Assembly: GCF_030150285.1 (NCBI RefSeq)
Contig: NZ_JASLGE010000065.1
Span: forward strand, 1-40,764
DNA from: Pseudomonas sp.
GTDB taxonomy: Bacteria; Pseudomonadota; Gammaproteobacteria; Pseudomonadales; Pseudomonadaceae
Reading direction: 5' to 3'
Length of the DNA stretch: 40,764 nt
The notes under the pieces are model-generated. The model was not told the origin of the DNA and did not search any database. It saw only the letters and a program-made list of their open reading frames with translations. Within the stretch, counting starts at the first letter, position 1, and every line of letters begins with the position of its first letter. Of the stretch, positions 8,078 through 15,864 are shown in pieces. A program made the position numbers and the translations under genes.

Positions 8078-8620
8078 CTATTCTCGGTGCGTTGGTACAT
8101 CGAACAACGGGTGATGTTTCAGAAGGTGGTACCACTCCATTTTAAACCACGGTGTGAAGTGCTCTTTCGACGCTGAAAGTCGGGCTGAAATTTCGGCGCG
8201 GTCCCACCACCTGACCTCGCAGACTTCGTCAGTAGCGGGTGAGACCACCGCGTCAGATTGGGCCACCAGTACATGGCATAACTCATGCTCTGCACCGATT
8301 GATTCAAAGGTTGCCTGGTACTCAAAGCTGTATAAAAAGCGGCAGGGCGCAGAGACCCCTAATTCTTCCTGCAGGCGGCGAGACGCGGCGTGTGAAATAG
8401 TCTCGCCCGGTGCTGGATGGCTGCAGCACGCATTCGACCAGAAACCTGGCCAAAGCATTTTACCTGCGGCTCGACGTTGCAGTAGATGGCGCCCGGCGCT
8501 GTCGATGAGGTGCACTGAAAATGCGCGGTGAAGTGTTCCAGCCCCCAGGTGCGCGTCGCGTTTGTCACACACACCAATCTGTTCATCTTGTGAATTCACT
8601 AACACGACTTCATGAGTCAT
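8078..8620 (-). CDS. idi: Isopentenyl-diphosphate delta-isomerase, type I
   Basis: A Nudix-fold enzyme of 180 residues (E. coli Idi has 182) that interconverts IPP and DMAPP. Expected residues are present: His24 and His31 in the metal site, catalytic Cys66 with His68 in SNACCSHP, and Glu111 and Glu113 in AEHELCHV. The Nudix helix RRLQEELG spans residues 81-88. Pseudomonads make IPP and DMAPP through the MEP pathway and most do not need an isomerase. A copy here, 89 bp behind a methyltransferase and a terpene synthase on the same strand, therefore points to precursor supply for a dedicated terpenoid. The start has a modest AAGAGA site upstream. Confidence 0.95.
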   Translation of the reverse strand: MTHEVVLVNSQDEQIGVCDKRDAHLGAGTLHRAFSVHLIDSAGRHLLQRRAAGKMLWPGFWSNACCSHPAPGETISHAASRRLQEELGVSAPCRFLYSFEYQATFESIGAEHELCHVLVAQSDAVVSPATDEVCEVRWWDRAEISARLSASKEHFTPWFKMEWYHLLKHHPLFDVPTHRE

Positions 8621-8657
8621 TCTGTATTCTCTTTTCGTGCAATTGCGCGCCCTTCAG

Positions 8658-8683
8658 CCGCACAGGGTGTTATCCCTGTGCGG
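8658..8683 (-). other. Stem-loop between the methyltransferase gene and idi
   Basis: CCGCACAGGG and CCCTGTGCGG form a perfect 10-bp stem around TGTTAT in the 89-bp gap between the two genes. No T run follows in either direction, so it is not a standard intrinsic terminator. It may stabilise or process the mRNA, or damp read-through into idi. Confidence 0.5.
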
Positions 8684-8709
8684 GAGTGGAGCAACGCTTT
8701 TTAATCAAG

Positions 8710-9507
8710 TTAGCGGACTTGCCCCCAAGCGCTGATCAATGTCAAAGCAGCGTCGGTGAAGGCTGGAGTGGCCCGCAAGCGGGTCATGGCATCCAGTTCG
8801 TCTTGGGTGAGTAGCCCGTACTTCAACAGTGCAGGCTCAGCCTGGGCCGTGGTTGTCGCCCAAAAGGCATCAGATGGGCTGTTGTCGCCAATCCGGCCTT
8901 CGAGGGTACGGACCCCAACGGCTGAGAGGCCTCGGTCGCGTAACCGGTCGGGGAGCGTATCCGCCCACAGCATGTCGGAACCGATACTCTTTTCCAGAAG
9001 TGTAATGCCGGCCTGGGCGACTTTTCGGAACAGAGGGTTCGACGTATTTAGACTGGGCCGCAGGCTCACGTCCTCGATCACCAGCCATCCGCCTGGGCGG
9101 ACCCAGGTGATAGCTCGCGTCAATATGTCTTCCCGTTGGGTGAGGTGACACAGAAGCGCCCGAACATGGACCACGTCAAACGAGGCAGGAGGAAAGTCAT
9201 CGGTCGTGGCATCGTGGGTGATGACCTGAATGCCGGGTATATCCTTGAGGAAGCGGGTATCGATGTCGGTGGCGGTGACAGTCGCCTCGGGATAGCGCTT
9301 GATCAGCCACGCCGCGAGCGACCCGGCACCCGCGCCGAGATCAAGGATGGCAGGCTTTTGCGCAAGATCCAGCTGATCAAAGGCTGCTTGGCTCAACGGG
9401 TCAAAGGCATGTTCAAGCGTGCGCAGCCGGGCCAATTGCCCCGCATGCTGGTCCGCCAGGAAGCTACTGTTGTAGCCGGGCTCTTCGGTGCAGACAGTTG
9501 TGGTCAC
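8710..9507 (-). CDS. Class I SAM-dependent methyltransferase of the terpenoid locus
   Basis: A 265-residue soluble protein with the Rossmann SAM-binding core: motif I ILDLGAGAGS (54-63), an acidic residue in TATDID (Asp81), FDVVHVRALLCHL (110-122) and VRPGGWLVIED (136-146). The ATG overlaps the stop of the terpene synthase-P450 gene (ATGA), so the two are translationally coupled and probably act in one pathway. The substrate is unknown. Options are O-methylation of a hydroxyl or carboxyl group installed by the P450, or C-methylation of a prenyl diphosphate as in the 2-methylisoborneol and sodorifen pathways. I see no residue pattern that decides, and the protein is shorter than the sodorifen FPP methyltransferase. 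Confidence 0.85.
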   Translation of the reverse strand: MTTTVCTEEPGYNSSFLADQHAGQLARLRTLEHAFDPLSQAAFDQLDLAQKPAILDLGAGAGSLAAWLIKRYPEATVTATDIDTRFLKDIPGIQVITHDATTDDFPPASFDVVHVRALLCHLTQREDILTRAITWVRPGGWLVIEDVSLRPSLNTSNPLFRKVAQAGITLLEKSIGSDMLWADTLPDRLRDRGLSAVGVRTLEGRIGDNSPSDAFWATTTAQAEPALLKYGLLTQDELDAMTRLRATPAFTDAALTLISAWGQVR

Positions 9508-11720
9508 AGTACGACCTCCAGTCGATCAGGGCAGCGGTTGAGGAATCCGCGCTCGGTGGGCTCAAATCCCGGCACCCAGCGCATGTTTGGAAAGGCCTGG
9601 AGCAGCATGCGCGCGCTGAGGGTGATCTCCAGGCGTGCCAACATGGAACCCAGGCAGAAGTGACGCCCCGCACCGAAGGCGAAATGGCTTGTGGCCTGGT
9701 CGGTACGCGCCATATTGAAGGTATCCGGGTTGGCATATTTGTCCGGGTCACGGTTGGCCGAACCGATAAGACAGGCCAGGGTCGCGCCGGAAGGAATCGT
9801 CCCCGATGGCAGTTCCAACGGCTCGCGGGCTTCCCGAAGTACGAGTTGCAAAGGAGGGTTGCGCCGCAGGGTTTCAGTGAGTGCACTGTCCATCAACGCT
9901 GGATTGGCCAGCACTGCCTCCTTGACCCCGGGCTCGCTCAACAGGTTAACAATGAGATTTGCCAGTGCTCCGTGACTGGTCTCGCTACCTGCAGTCATCA
10001 GAATCGCGCAATAAGATCGGACGAACGCCTCGGATAGCGGTTGGCCGTCAATCCGGGCTGCCAAGAGCTGCGAGATCAAATCGTCTTTGGGCTCCGCGCG
10101 GCGGGCGTCGATGTAGGGCTGGATGAATGCGTAGAAGCTATCTCGGTTCGATAACCCACCGGTCAACAGTGCCGGATCTTGCCGATAGTTACCCATGTAA
10201 GCGAAGCCGATGGCACACCAGTTTTTTAGCCGCTCTACCTCTTCAGGGGTTTGTGCCGGCAGACCCAACACATGAGCCATCACCCGCACCGGCAGCGCCG
10301 CAGTGAAGTCGGCAATGAGGTCCACTTGGGAACGGCCGTGCATTTGCGCCAGCAGGTCGGTGGTGACCGAAATGATGGAGGCTTCGATCGCTGCAAGGGC
10401 ATTGCTGCGAAACGCTGGGGTCAGTAGCGCTCGATGCTGAGCGTGCTCGCAGCCATCCATGGTGACAATGGTGTGCCCCAGCAGCGGCCCAATCTGCCAC
10501 GTGTAATTGTTGTTACTTGCGCCGGGATGGGTCAATGCGGCTTTGACATCCACATGGCGACTGACCAACCAAACGTCTGTTGGCTCGTCATAAACGATCG
10601 GTAGAGTGGTGCGTAAGCGTTCATACAAGGGGTAGGGGTTGGTTTCGAACTGGCGAGACTTGAGGGTAGGGGGCGTGAGGTTAAAGTCTACCTCCCTGTT
10701 GATCGGGCCTGTGGCGTCGGCGGTATGGAGCTGATAGCGAGAAACGCTCCGGTGCCAGTCGCCCGCCGCTCGCACCACCTGACACAGCCGGTCCGGATCG
10801 GTCGCAGCGCGCTGTTGGGGAGCGTCGTGCTGAGCGACGGCCGTGAATGCGGCAATGGCCTTATTCACCATCTGATGGGCAGATTCGATCGCATCAGGCC
10901 AATGGCGGTCGGCAGTGTCGGCCAGTATCGACACCAGGTTGAAGCGCTCACCACACACCACATCTTTGGCAATCGAATGGATATCGTTCGTCCAGGCTAT
11001 GATGTCGGCACTGTGCTCACGTAGCCTGTTCCACGATTCGATACCCGCTGAATACTCATAAGGGTCCAGATTTTCGGCCCCATCGATGAGATCAAAAAAG
11101 AACAGTGCCCCGAACGAATCCCGGCGCAACGGCAGGTATTCGGCCAAAGTGAGAGCCGCGTCGGTTTCTCGTATCCGTACCAGTTTCGCCTGTGCACGCA
11201 GATGACGGATGAGATGCTGCACGAGCCTATGCCGCCAATGTTCCCCACCCCAGCACTGGGTGCGCGGCCACAGGTCATCGACCAGAACTACGAGCATAGG
11301 GTCATCATATCGGCCGGTTTCGCCTGACGGATCAGTGCTGTCGGTCACAGCCTGCACGGCAATGATGAAGCGTTCCAGCGCACCATTTTCCGCCCAGGGT
11401 CCGTCATCAATACGGTCATCGAGGGTGAGTGCCCAGAGATACCAGCACACCAGAACCTCAGCCCGGTGCGTGGGGGCTTGCCCGCACAGTGCCATGCCTA
11501 GATCAAGCAGCGGGGTGGTGCTCAACCGATGTGCGCCACGGCGGCCGATCAAGCCGTATCGCTGTGCCCAATCGAGCGCATATGTACGCAATTGATCACT
11601 GTCGGAACGCGGTGGCGGAGCGCTGAAAGGAAGTAAAATGTCGGGTATGAACAGTGGTGTTAGCGGTAATTGATACACTTGTTTAATGCTGTAATCGCCT
11701 TCGCAGTCTGTTGACGGCAT
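9504..11720 (-). CDS. Terpene synthase-cytochrome P450 fusion protein
   Basis: A single 738-residue frame joining two enzymes. Residues about 15-330 are a class I terpene cyclase: Asp-rich motif LDDRIDD (DDxxDD at 101-106), pyrophosphate-sensing Arg in LPLRRDSFG (about 197-204), Mg-binding NSE motif NDIHSIAKD (245-253) and the C-terminal RY pair (328-329). Residues about 345-738 are a complete bacterial P450: I-helix AGSET (577-581), ExxR in ETLRR (616-619) and heme-ligand loop FGAGRHFCLG with Cys689. No membrane anchor or reductase domain is seen, so ferredoxin partners must come from elsewhere. The likely role is cyclising a prenyl diphosphate and then oxidising the product. The ATG at 11720 is preferred: GGAAAG lies 5 nt upstream and the likely transcript begins near 11741. 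An ATG at 11732 is in frame but has a poor site. Confidence 0.9.
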   Translation of the reverse strand: MPSTDCEGDYSIKQVYQLPLTPLFIPDILLPFSAPPPRSDSDQLRTYALDWAQRYGLIGRRGAHRLSTTPLLDLGMALCGQAPTHRAEVLVCWYLWALTLDDRIDDGPWAENGALERFIIAVQAVTDSTDPSGETGRYDDPMLVVLVDDLWPRTQCWGGEHWRHRLVQHLIRHLRAQAKLVRIRETDAALTLAEYLPLRRDSFGALFFFDLIDGAENLDPYEYSAGIESWNRLREHSADIIAWTNDIHSIAKDVVCGERFNLVSILADTADRHWPDAIESAHQMVNKAIAAFTAVAQHDAPQQRAATDPDRLCQVVRAAGDWHRSVSRYQLHTADATGPINREVDFNLTPPTLKSRQFETNPYPLYERLRTTLPIVYDEPTDVWLVSRHVDVKAALTHPGASNNNYTWQIGPLLGHTIVTMDGCEHAQHRALLTPAFRSNALAAIEASIISVTTDLLAQMHGRSQVDLIADFTAALPVRVMAHVLGLPAQTPEEVERLKNWCAIGFAYMGNYRQDPALLTGGLSNRDSFYAFIQPYIDARRAEPKDDLISQLLAARIDGQPLSEAFVRSYCAILMTAGSETSHGALANLIVNLLSEPGVKEAVLANPALMDSALTETLRRNPPLQLVLREAREPLELPSGTIPSGATLACLIGSANRDPDKYANPDTFNMARTDQATSHFAFGAGRHFCLGSMLARLEITLSARMLLQAFPNMRWVPGFEPTERGFLNRCPDRLEVVL

Positions 11721-11747
11721 AGTACTTTCCATGTGAGTAAAACGTTC

Positions 11748-11776
11748 TGTATAAAAAATTAAATATCTATAAACAA
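11748..11776 (-). promoter_or_regulatory. Probable sigma70 promoter of the terpenoid operon
   Basis: On the minus strand, TTGTTT (11776-11771), 17 bp, then TATACA (11753-11748). Transcription would start near 11741, leaving about 20 nt before the preferred ATG at 11720. The surrounding 40 bp are very AT-rich. Confidence 0.45.
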
Positions 11777-12341
11777 AAGGGCAGAAGTTCCATTAAGTGA
11801 AATTGTTTCTGAAGTAGTGGTGGGGTAAGCCTGGCGCGGGTGTTGCCTATAGCTCGCGGTCGCACGTGATATAAAATACGGGTGTCTTCTTGGCGGGGCG
11901 CACTCAAGCGGCAGGCAATACTTGGTCGCCAAGTAACCCGTTGGGTCTTATTGCAGTGCAGATACCACTTTTAAAATCAGCGTATGCGCTCTGTTTGAGA
12001 CAGTTGCTGCAGGGGTGGCATGTTTACAAGGGCGTGAACTATTCGGAATTGTGTTGAGCGTTGATTCTTTGTCAATATGACATCCCCTTGTATGTTGTAC
12101 AGGGCTCACTTCGAAGCCGCCTAGAGTAAGGCTGCATCCAACGATCTTGATTATATTTGGAAGTGAATACCTAAGTATGTAGGACGCTTCCTAAGATGCT
12201 TGCGGATTTATTGAGTTGGAATCGTCCCTACGCGCCAGAGCGGTGCTGTGAGCATGGCATCAATTTGGCTACGCCCTAAAAGTCCAGCGTCAGGTTCGGC
12301 GGTAGGGGGAGGTTGACGCTCGGCATGAAACGCCAGAAAGC
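11777..12341. other. Intergenic stretch without a recognised gene
   Basis: About 565 bp between the terpenoid promoter and the tRNA-Met terminator. No convincing reading frame, Hrp box or tRNA fragment was found. The one regular element is a perfect 7-bp palindrome TACTTGG-TCG-CCAAGTA at 11919-11935, about 200 bp upstream of the terpene synthase start, which could be a regulator site. Base composition is more AT-rich than the flanking genes. Confidence 0.5.
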
Positions 12342-12368
12342 AAAAAGCCCGCACGAGGCGGGCTTTTT
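12342..12368 (-). terminator. Intrinsic terminator downstream of tRNA-Met
   Basis: AAAAAGCCCGC and GCGGGCTTTTT form an 11-bp stem around ACGAG. On the minus strand it lies 41 bp after the 3' end of tRNA-Met and ends in a T run, so it terminates the tRNA transcript. The A/T flanks make it usable in both directions. Confidence 0.9.
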
Positions 12369-12409
12369 GTTTGTTTCGTTTCTTCTTGCGAAGGTCTGAA
12401 ACGGGTGTT

Positions 12410-12486
12410 TGGTGGCTACACAGGGACTTGAACCCCGGACCCCAGCATTATGAATGCTATGCTCTAACCAACTGAGCTATGTAGCC
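12410..12486 (-). tRNA. tRNA-Met (CAT), elongator type
   Basis: Read on the minus strand, the 77-nt gene starts GGCTACATAGCTCAG and ends with encoded CCA. The anticodon loop TTCATAA gives CAT. Acceptor strands GGCTACA and TGTAGCC pair, and the T arm contains GGGTTCAAGTCCC. The first acceptor pair G-C marks it as elongator rather than initiator. In P. aeruginosa the matching tRNA-Met, as I recall, sits directly next to ychF. Here ychF is about 25 kb away, with the T3SS in between. Confidence 0.96.
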
Positions 12487-12657
12487 AATGGCGCGCATTA
12501 TTCCCTCGGATGGGGGATGTGTCAAGCAAATATCTAAAGAATTTTTCAGTGCTATCAACCGGTTAAGTTTTTTGTGTCGGCAAATGACACCGGCTTGGCG
12601 AAAAATGGCACATTGGCGCACCTGCAGTACGCATTCATCAGTTGTACGGAAGCCGAC

Positions 12658-13872
12658 ATGTCCCTTAGCAACGTTCAAACTCAAGCTGCCTCTCCCCCTG
12701 CGCCTCAATCCAGCCCGTTGGTCATGCGAATTATCGGCGCTGTGGCACTGGCGCATTTGATCAATGATTTGATCCAGGCAGTGCTGCCGTCTATTTACCC
12801 GATGCTCAAGGCTAAATATGACCTCACGTTTACTCAGATCGGTCTGATTACCCTGACGTTCCAGATGACCGCTTCACTGCTGCAGCCTTGGGTGGGTTAC
12901 TACACGGACCGGCACCCCAAACCGCTATTGTTGCCAGCGGGCATGGTGTGCACGCTGATCGGCATTCTGATGCTGTCACAAGTCGGCAGCTTTGCGCTGA
13001 TTCTGCTGGCCGCCGCCTTGATCGGGATTGGCTCTTCCACTTTTCACCCGGAAGCCTCGCGGGTCGCAAGGCTGGCTTCGGGCGGGCGTTATGGGTTGGC
13101 ACAATCGACTTTTCAGGTGGGCGGCAATGCGGGTTCTGCTTTCGGCCCGTTGCTGGCCGCCGCGATCATCATCCCTTTCGGCCAGGGCAACGTGGCCTGG
13201 TTCGGTTTGTTTGCATTGTTTGCCGTCGGGCTGCTGTACCTCATCAGTCGCTGGTACCGTCACCACTTGAGCCTGTTCAAGCTCAAGGCCGGGCAAAAAG
13301 CCACTCATGGCTTGTCAAAGCGACGCGTTTTGACAGCACTTGTGGTGTTGGGGTTGCTGGTGTTCTCCAAGTATTTCTACATGGCGAGTCTGACCAGCTA
13401 TTACACGTTTTTCCTGATCGAAAAGTTTGATGTCTCGGTCTCTACGTCGCAGCTCTACCTGTTCCTGTTTTTGGGGGCGGTTGCGGCAGGCACCTTTTTT
13501 GGCGGACCGATTGGTGATCGTGTCGGACGCAAGGCGGTGATCTGGTTCTCGATTCTGGGTGTTGCGCCGTTTACGCTGCTATTGCCCTATGCGGACCTTT
13601 TCTGGACAAGCGTGCTCAGTGTGGTTATCGGTTTCATTCTGGCTTCGGCATTTTCGGCGATTGTGGTGTATGCGCAGGAACTGGTACCGGGCAATGTGGG
13701 CATGATCGCCGGTATCTTTTTCGGCCTGATGTTCGGCTTTGGCGGTATTGGGGCGGCCTTGCTCGGGCATCTGGCAGACATTCATGGCATTGAATACGTG
13801 TACACCCTGTGTTCGTACCTGCCGCTGTTCGGGGTGTTGGCGATTTTTCTGCCGCGCACCAAGAAAATCTGA
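12658..13872 (+). CDS. fsr: Fsr-type MFS efflux transporter
   Basis: A 404-residue, 12-helix major facilitator protein, close to the 406 residues of E. coli Fsr, the fosmidomycin resistance exporter. Conserved stretches are LAHLINDLIQAVLPSIYPML, LTFTQIGLITLTFQM and SLLQPWVGYYTDRHPKP early in the protein. Later ones are GSSTFHPEASRVARLASGGR, KYFYMASLTSYYTFFL, GPIGDRVGRK and ASAFSAIVVYAQELVPG. The ATG at 12658 has a GGAAG site upstream and a start like that of the family; a longer frame begins at 12574. It lies between tRNA-Met and hrpL, converges on hrpL, and is probably a core gene that predates the T3SS insertion. Physiological substrates are not known. Confidence 0.9.
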   Translation: MSLSNVQTQAASPPAPQSSPLVMRIIGAVALAHLINDLIQAVLPSIYPMLKAKYDLTFTQIGLITLTFQMTASLLQPWVGYYTDRHPKPLLLPAGMVCTLIGILMLSQVGSFALILLAAALIGIGSSTFHPEASRVARLASGGRYGLAQSTFQVGGNAGSAFGPLLAAAIIIPFGQGNVAWFGLFALFAVGLLYLISRWYRHHLSLFKLKAGQKATHGLSKRRVLTALVVLGLLVFSKYFYMASLTSYYTFFLIEKFDVSVSTSQLYLFLFLGAVAAGTFFGGPIGDRVGRKAVIWFSILGVAPFTLLLPYADLFWTSVLSVVIGFILASAFSAIVVYAQELVPGNVGMIAGIFFGLMFGFGGIGAALLGHLADIHGIEYVYTLCSYLPLFGVLAIFLPRTKKI

Positions 13873-13902
13873 AGGTTTACCGCGCCGCGCCACGCAATGC
13901 CT

Positions 13903-13935
13903 CAACCCCGGAACTGTCTGGTAGCGCCGGGGTTG
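13903..13935. terminator. Stem-loop between convergent fsr and hrpL
   Basis: CAACCCCGG (13903-13911) and CCGGGGTTG (13927-13935) form a perfect 9-bp stem with a 15-nt loop. It lies 30 bp after fsr and 9 bp after the hrpL stop, so it can serve both. The T run is short on both sides, so efficiency is uncertain. Confidence 0.65.
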
Positions 13936-13944
13936 TTAGCAACG

Positions 13945-14496
13945 TTAGAGCATTTTTTGGTCGAGAGTCGCCATTTTGAGCTGTTCACGGGCACGAGAAA
14001 TACGTGAGCGAACCGTACCAATAGGAATTTCCAGAGCCAGGGCCGTGTCGCGGTAACTGCCACCTGTTTCCAGGGAAGCGTACAACGTATTGCGCATCTC
14101 TTTAGGCAAATGGCTGATGGCGATAAGGGTGCGCTCCAGCCGTTGGTTGATTTCGAACTGGCCACACAGATCGTTATGCGTGCACTGCTCATGGCACAAC
14201 TCTTCGTCGAACTCGCAGTGCACGGGCTTTGCGTAAAGGCGGCGAAAGTGATTGCGGATCAGGTTTTGAGCAATGCCACATAACCAGGTGCTGAGTGTTG
14301 CCTGGCCGCCGAAGCGGTCTTGACTGCGCCAGGCTTCCAGGCAGGTTAGTTGAAAAATATCGTCTGCATCTTCGGGGTTGAAGACGCGTTTATGGATAAA
14401 CGCTCTTAATTTCTTTTGAACTTCAGTCGAAAGGTCCAGCAGGTCTCGTGGCTCGGTCAAAGGAGGTGTTAGTAAAGCATCATTATTGTGATCCAT
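13945..14496 (-). CDS. hrpL: ECF sigma factor HrpL, T3SS master regulator
   Basis: A 183-residue ECF sigma factor, the usual HrpL length. Region 2 is visible as FNPEDADDIFQLTCLEAWRS and LSTWLCGIAQNLIRNHFRR. Region 4 is LPKEMRNTLYASL and YRDTALALEIPIGTVRSRIS. HrpL directs RNA polymerase to Hrp boxes (GGAACC-N15/16-CCACNNA); four such sites are found in this window at T3SS genes. It is transcribed away from hrpJ, and a sigma54 promoter lies 53-67 bp upstream of its ATG, the expected control by an HrpS-type activator. No anti-sigma factor gene is adjacent. Confidence 0.95.
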   Translation of the reverse strand: MDHNNDALLTPPLTEPRDLLDLSTEVQKKLRAFIHKRVFNPEDADDIFQLTCLEAWRSQDRFGGQATLSTWLCGIAQNLIRNHFRRLYAKPVHCEFDEELCHEQCTHNDLCGQFEINQRLERTLIAISHLPKEMRNTLYASLETGGSYRDTALALEIPIGTVRSRISRAREQLKMATLDQKML

Positions 14497-14548
14497 TATT
14501 TATCCTCAGATTAGGCACTATCGAATGGCTTCGATAAAGACCTTCTAA

Positions 14549-14563
14549 GCACCGCTTGTGCCA
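14549..14563 (-). promoter_or_regulatory. Sigma54 (-24/-12) promoter of hrpL
   Basis: The minus strand reads TGGCACAAGCGGTGC, matching TGGCACG-N4-TTGC with GG and GC at the required 12-bp distance; the only core deviation is GTGC for TTGC. It ends 53 bp before the hrpL start codon. This fits the established circuit in which HrpS activates sigma54-dependent transcription of hrpL. Confidence 0.85.
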
Positions 14564-14693
14564 AGTTTAATTTTTTTTCATCTGGCTGTTTTTAAGGGGT
14601 TTTATTTTAAGTAAAAAATATTTTGCGCAATTATTTGCACGGCGAGGAGTTAAAGCCTGCAGGTTTTTTCATTAAATATTGAGGTGGGGTCAA

Positions 14694-14722
14694 GGAACCC
14701 TTTGAGGTTATAAAGCCACACA
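14694..14722 (+). promoter_or_regulatory. Hrp box (HrpL promoter) of the hrpJ operon
   Basis: GGAACC (14694-14699), 16 bp, CCACACA (14716-14722): a perfect match to GGAACC-N16-CCACNNA. It lies 32 bp before the hrpJ ATG and should drive hrpJ through hrcU. Confidence 0.95.
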
Positions 14723-14754
14723 GGTAGTTGAGCCCTACTAATCTGGCACTTACT

Positions 14755-15864
14755 ATGAAAGTTGATGTGCGAAAAGATACTGCACAGGTACTGAATTCTC
14801 TTTTGTCTTCGCCGGATGTTCGAAAGCCAGCCCCGCACTTGCCACAACAGAGTGCTGAAGAAGTGGGTATGTTGTTTAGCCAGAAGGTTGAAAGCAGCAC
14901 TAAAGCCCTTTCTCAGCGAGCGCAACGCACGGTTGATGCTCAATGGCAGGTCCAGAAAGTCGAAGGTATTCGGCACCTCAACGACTTGTATGAGCAGTTG
15001 GGCCACCCGGGCCAGTTGGGTCTGACCCAGTTGGCCCGCAAAGTCCGGCTGGAACTGTTACTGAATCCAAGTGTGGAGCGGCTACTCGACATCACGGAGG
15101 GCGACCCGGCTCGCACTCATGTTGTATTGCAATACGTGACCGCGCAGGCCCATGCCGAAGTGCGTAAAGAGGACGCTGAGCGTTCAAGGCATTTTCAACA
15201 GCAAGTGCGCGAAATATATGGCCCGCAGATCCAGGCGGGGATGAATATTGCAGAGTCGTTAAAGAAGGCCGCCGGTGATCCAGCATTGCGTCAGGCGCTT
15301 CGCGCGCTGTATTACAAGAGCGTGGTCATGCGCCAATCGCTGACTACCCTTGTACAGGCATTACTCGGGCTGCTGGATGCAGAGGGGCTTGGGACGGGGC
15401 TTAACATGATGGCGCGGGCCTTGGCAGATGACATTGCGGCGCACCGACCCTCGGTGCCGACCCACAAACTGCGAACCTTGTTAAGCGGGCTGCAGAGTTG
15501 TCATCAGTTGGGCAGTATCCTGAAGAGTTGCCGGCTGTTTGTTCAGCAGTTGCCAGCGCGTGAAATGCAGCACGAGCTGGATGCAGTGACGTTGTTACAA
15601 CGATTATTGAATTACGCGAATGCGGGCATCGAGCTTGATGAAGCCCAGTCTTTTGGGCGGGAGTTGGTGGGGGATCATATCTCGTCACAACTGGCGGTGC
15701 TTAATCGGGCCTATTCATTGATCCAGCGTCTACCGCTAGCAGTCTGGAGCGATCCAAAAGAGCGGCAGCAAGCCTTGCAGCATTTTTTGAGTGTGATGGG
15801 TGAACACACTCAAGCCGAAGGCATTGTTCATCCAGTGCTTGGGTCGTCGAGACCCATTCAGTGA
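14755..15864 (+). CDS. hrpJ: HrpJ, T3SS gatekeeper (SctW/YopN family)
   Basis: A 369-residue mainly alpha-helical protein. Gatekeepers of this family (HrpJ, YopN-TyeA, SepL) sit at the cytoplasmic face of the export gate and set the order of secretion of early substrates and effectors. Identity rests on position (first gene after hrpL, under a perfect Hrp box, before hrcV), on length, and on segments such as VQKVEGIRHLNDLYEQLG and LLDITEGDPARTHVVLQYV typical of the family. The ATG at 14755 is preferred over an upstream TTG, although no strong ribosome binding site precedes it. The stop overlaps the hrcV start by 4 nt. Confidence 0.9.
   Translation: MKVDVRKDTAQVLNSLLSSPDVRKPAPHLPQQSAEEVGMLFSQKVESSTKALSQRAQRTVDAQWQVQKVEGIRHLNDLYEQLGHPGQLGLTQLARKVRLELLLNPSVERLLDITEGDPARTHVVLQYVTAQAHAEVRKEDAERSRHFQQQVREIYGPQIQAGMNIAESLKKAAGDPALRQALRALYYKSVVMRQSLTTLVQALLGLLDAEGLGTGLNMMARALADDIAAHRPSVPTHKLRTLLSGLQSCHQLGSILKSCRLFVQQLPAREMQHELDAVTLLQRLLNYANAGIELDEAQSFGRELVGDHISSQLAVLNRAYSLIQRLPLAVWSDPKERQQALQHFLSVMGEHTQAEGIVHPVLGSSRPIQ

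Noticed and set aside
9642..9672. GGAACC in the P450-coding region as an Hrp box
   Set aside because: No CCACNNA occurs at 15 or 16 bp and it lies inside a certain coding region.
12241..12300. TTTGGCTACGCC as a duplicated tRNA-Met end (attachment site)
   Set aside because: Only about 8 bases match the tRNA 3' end and there is no counterpart at the other island edge.
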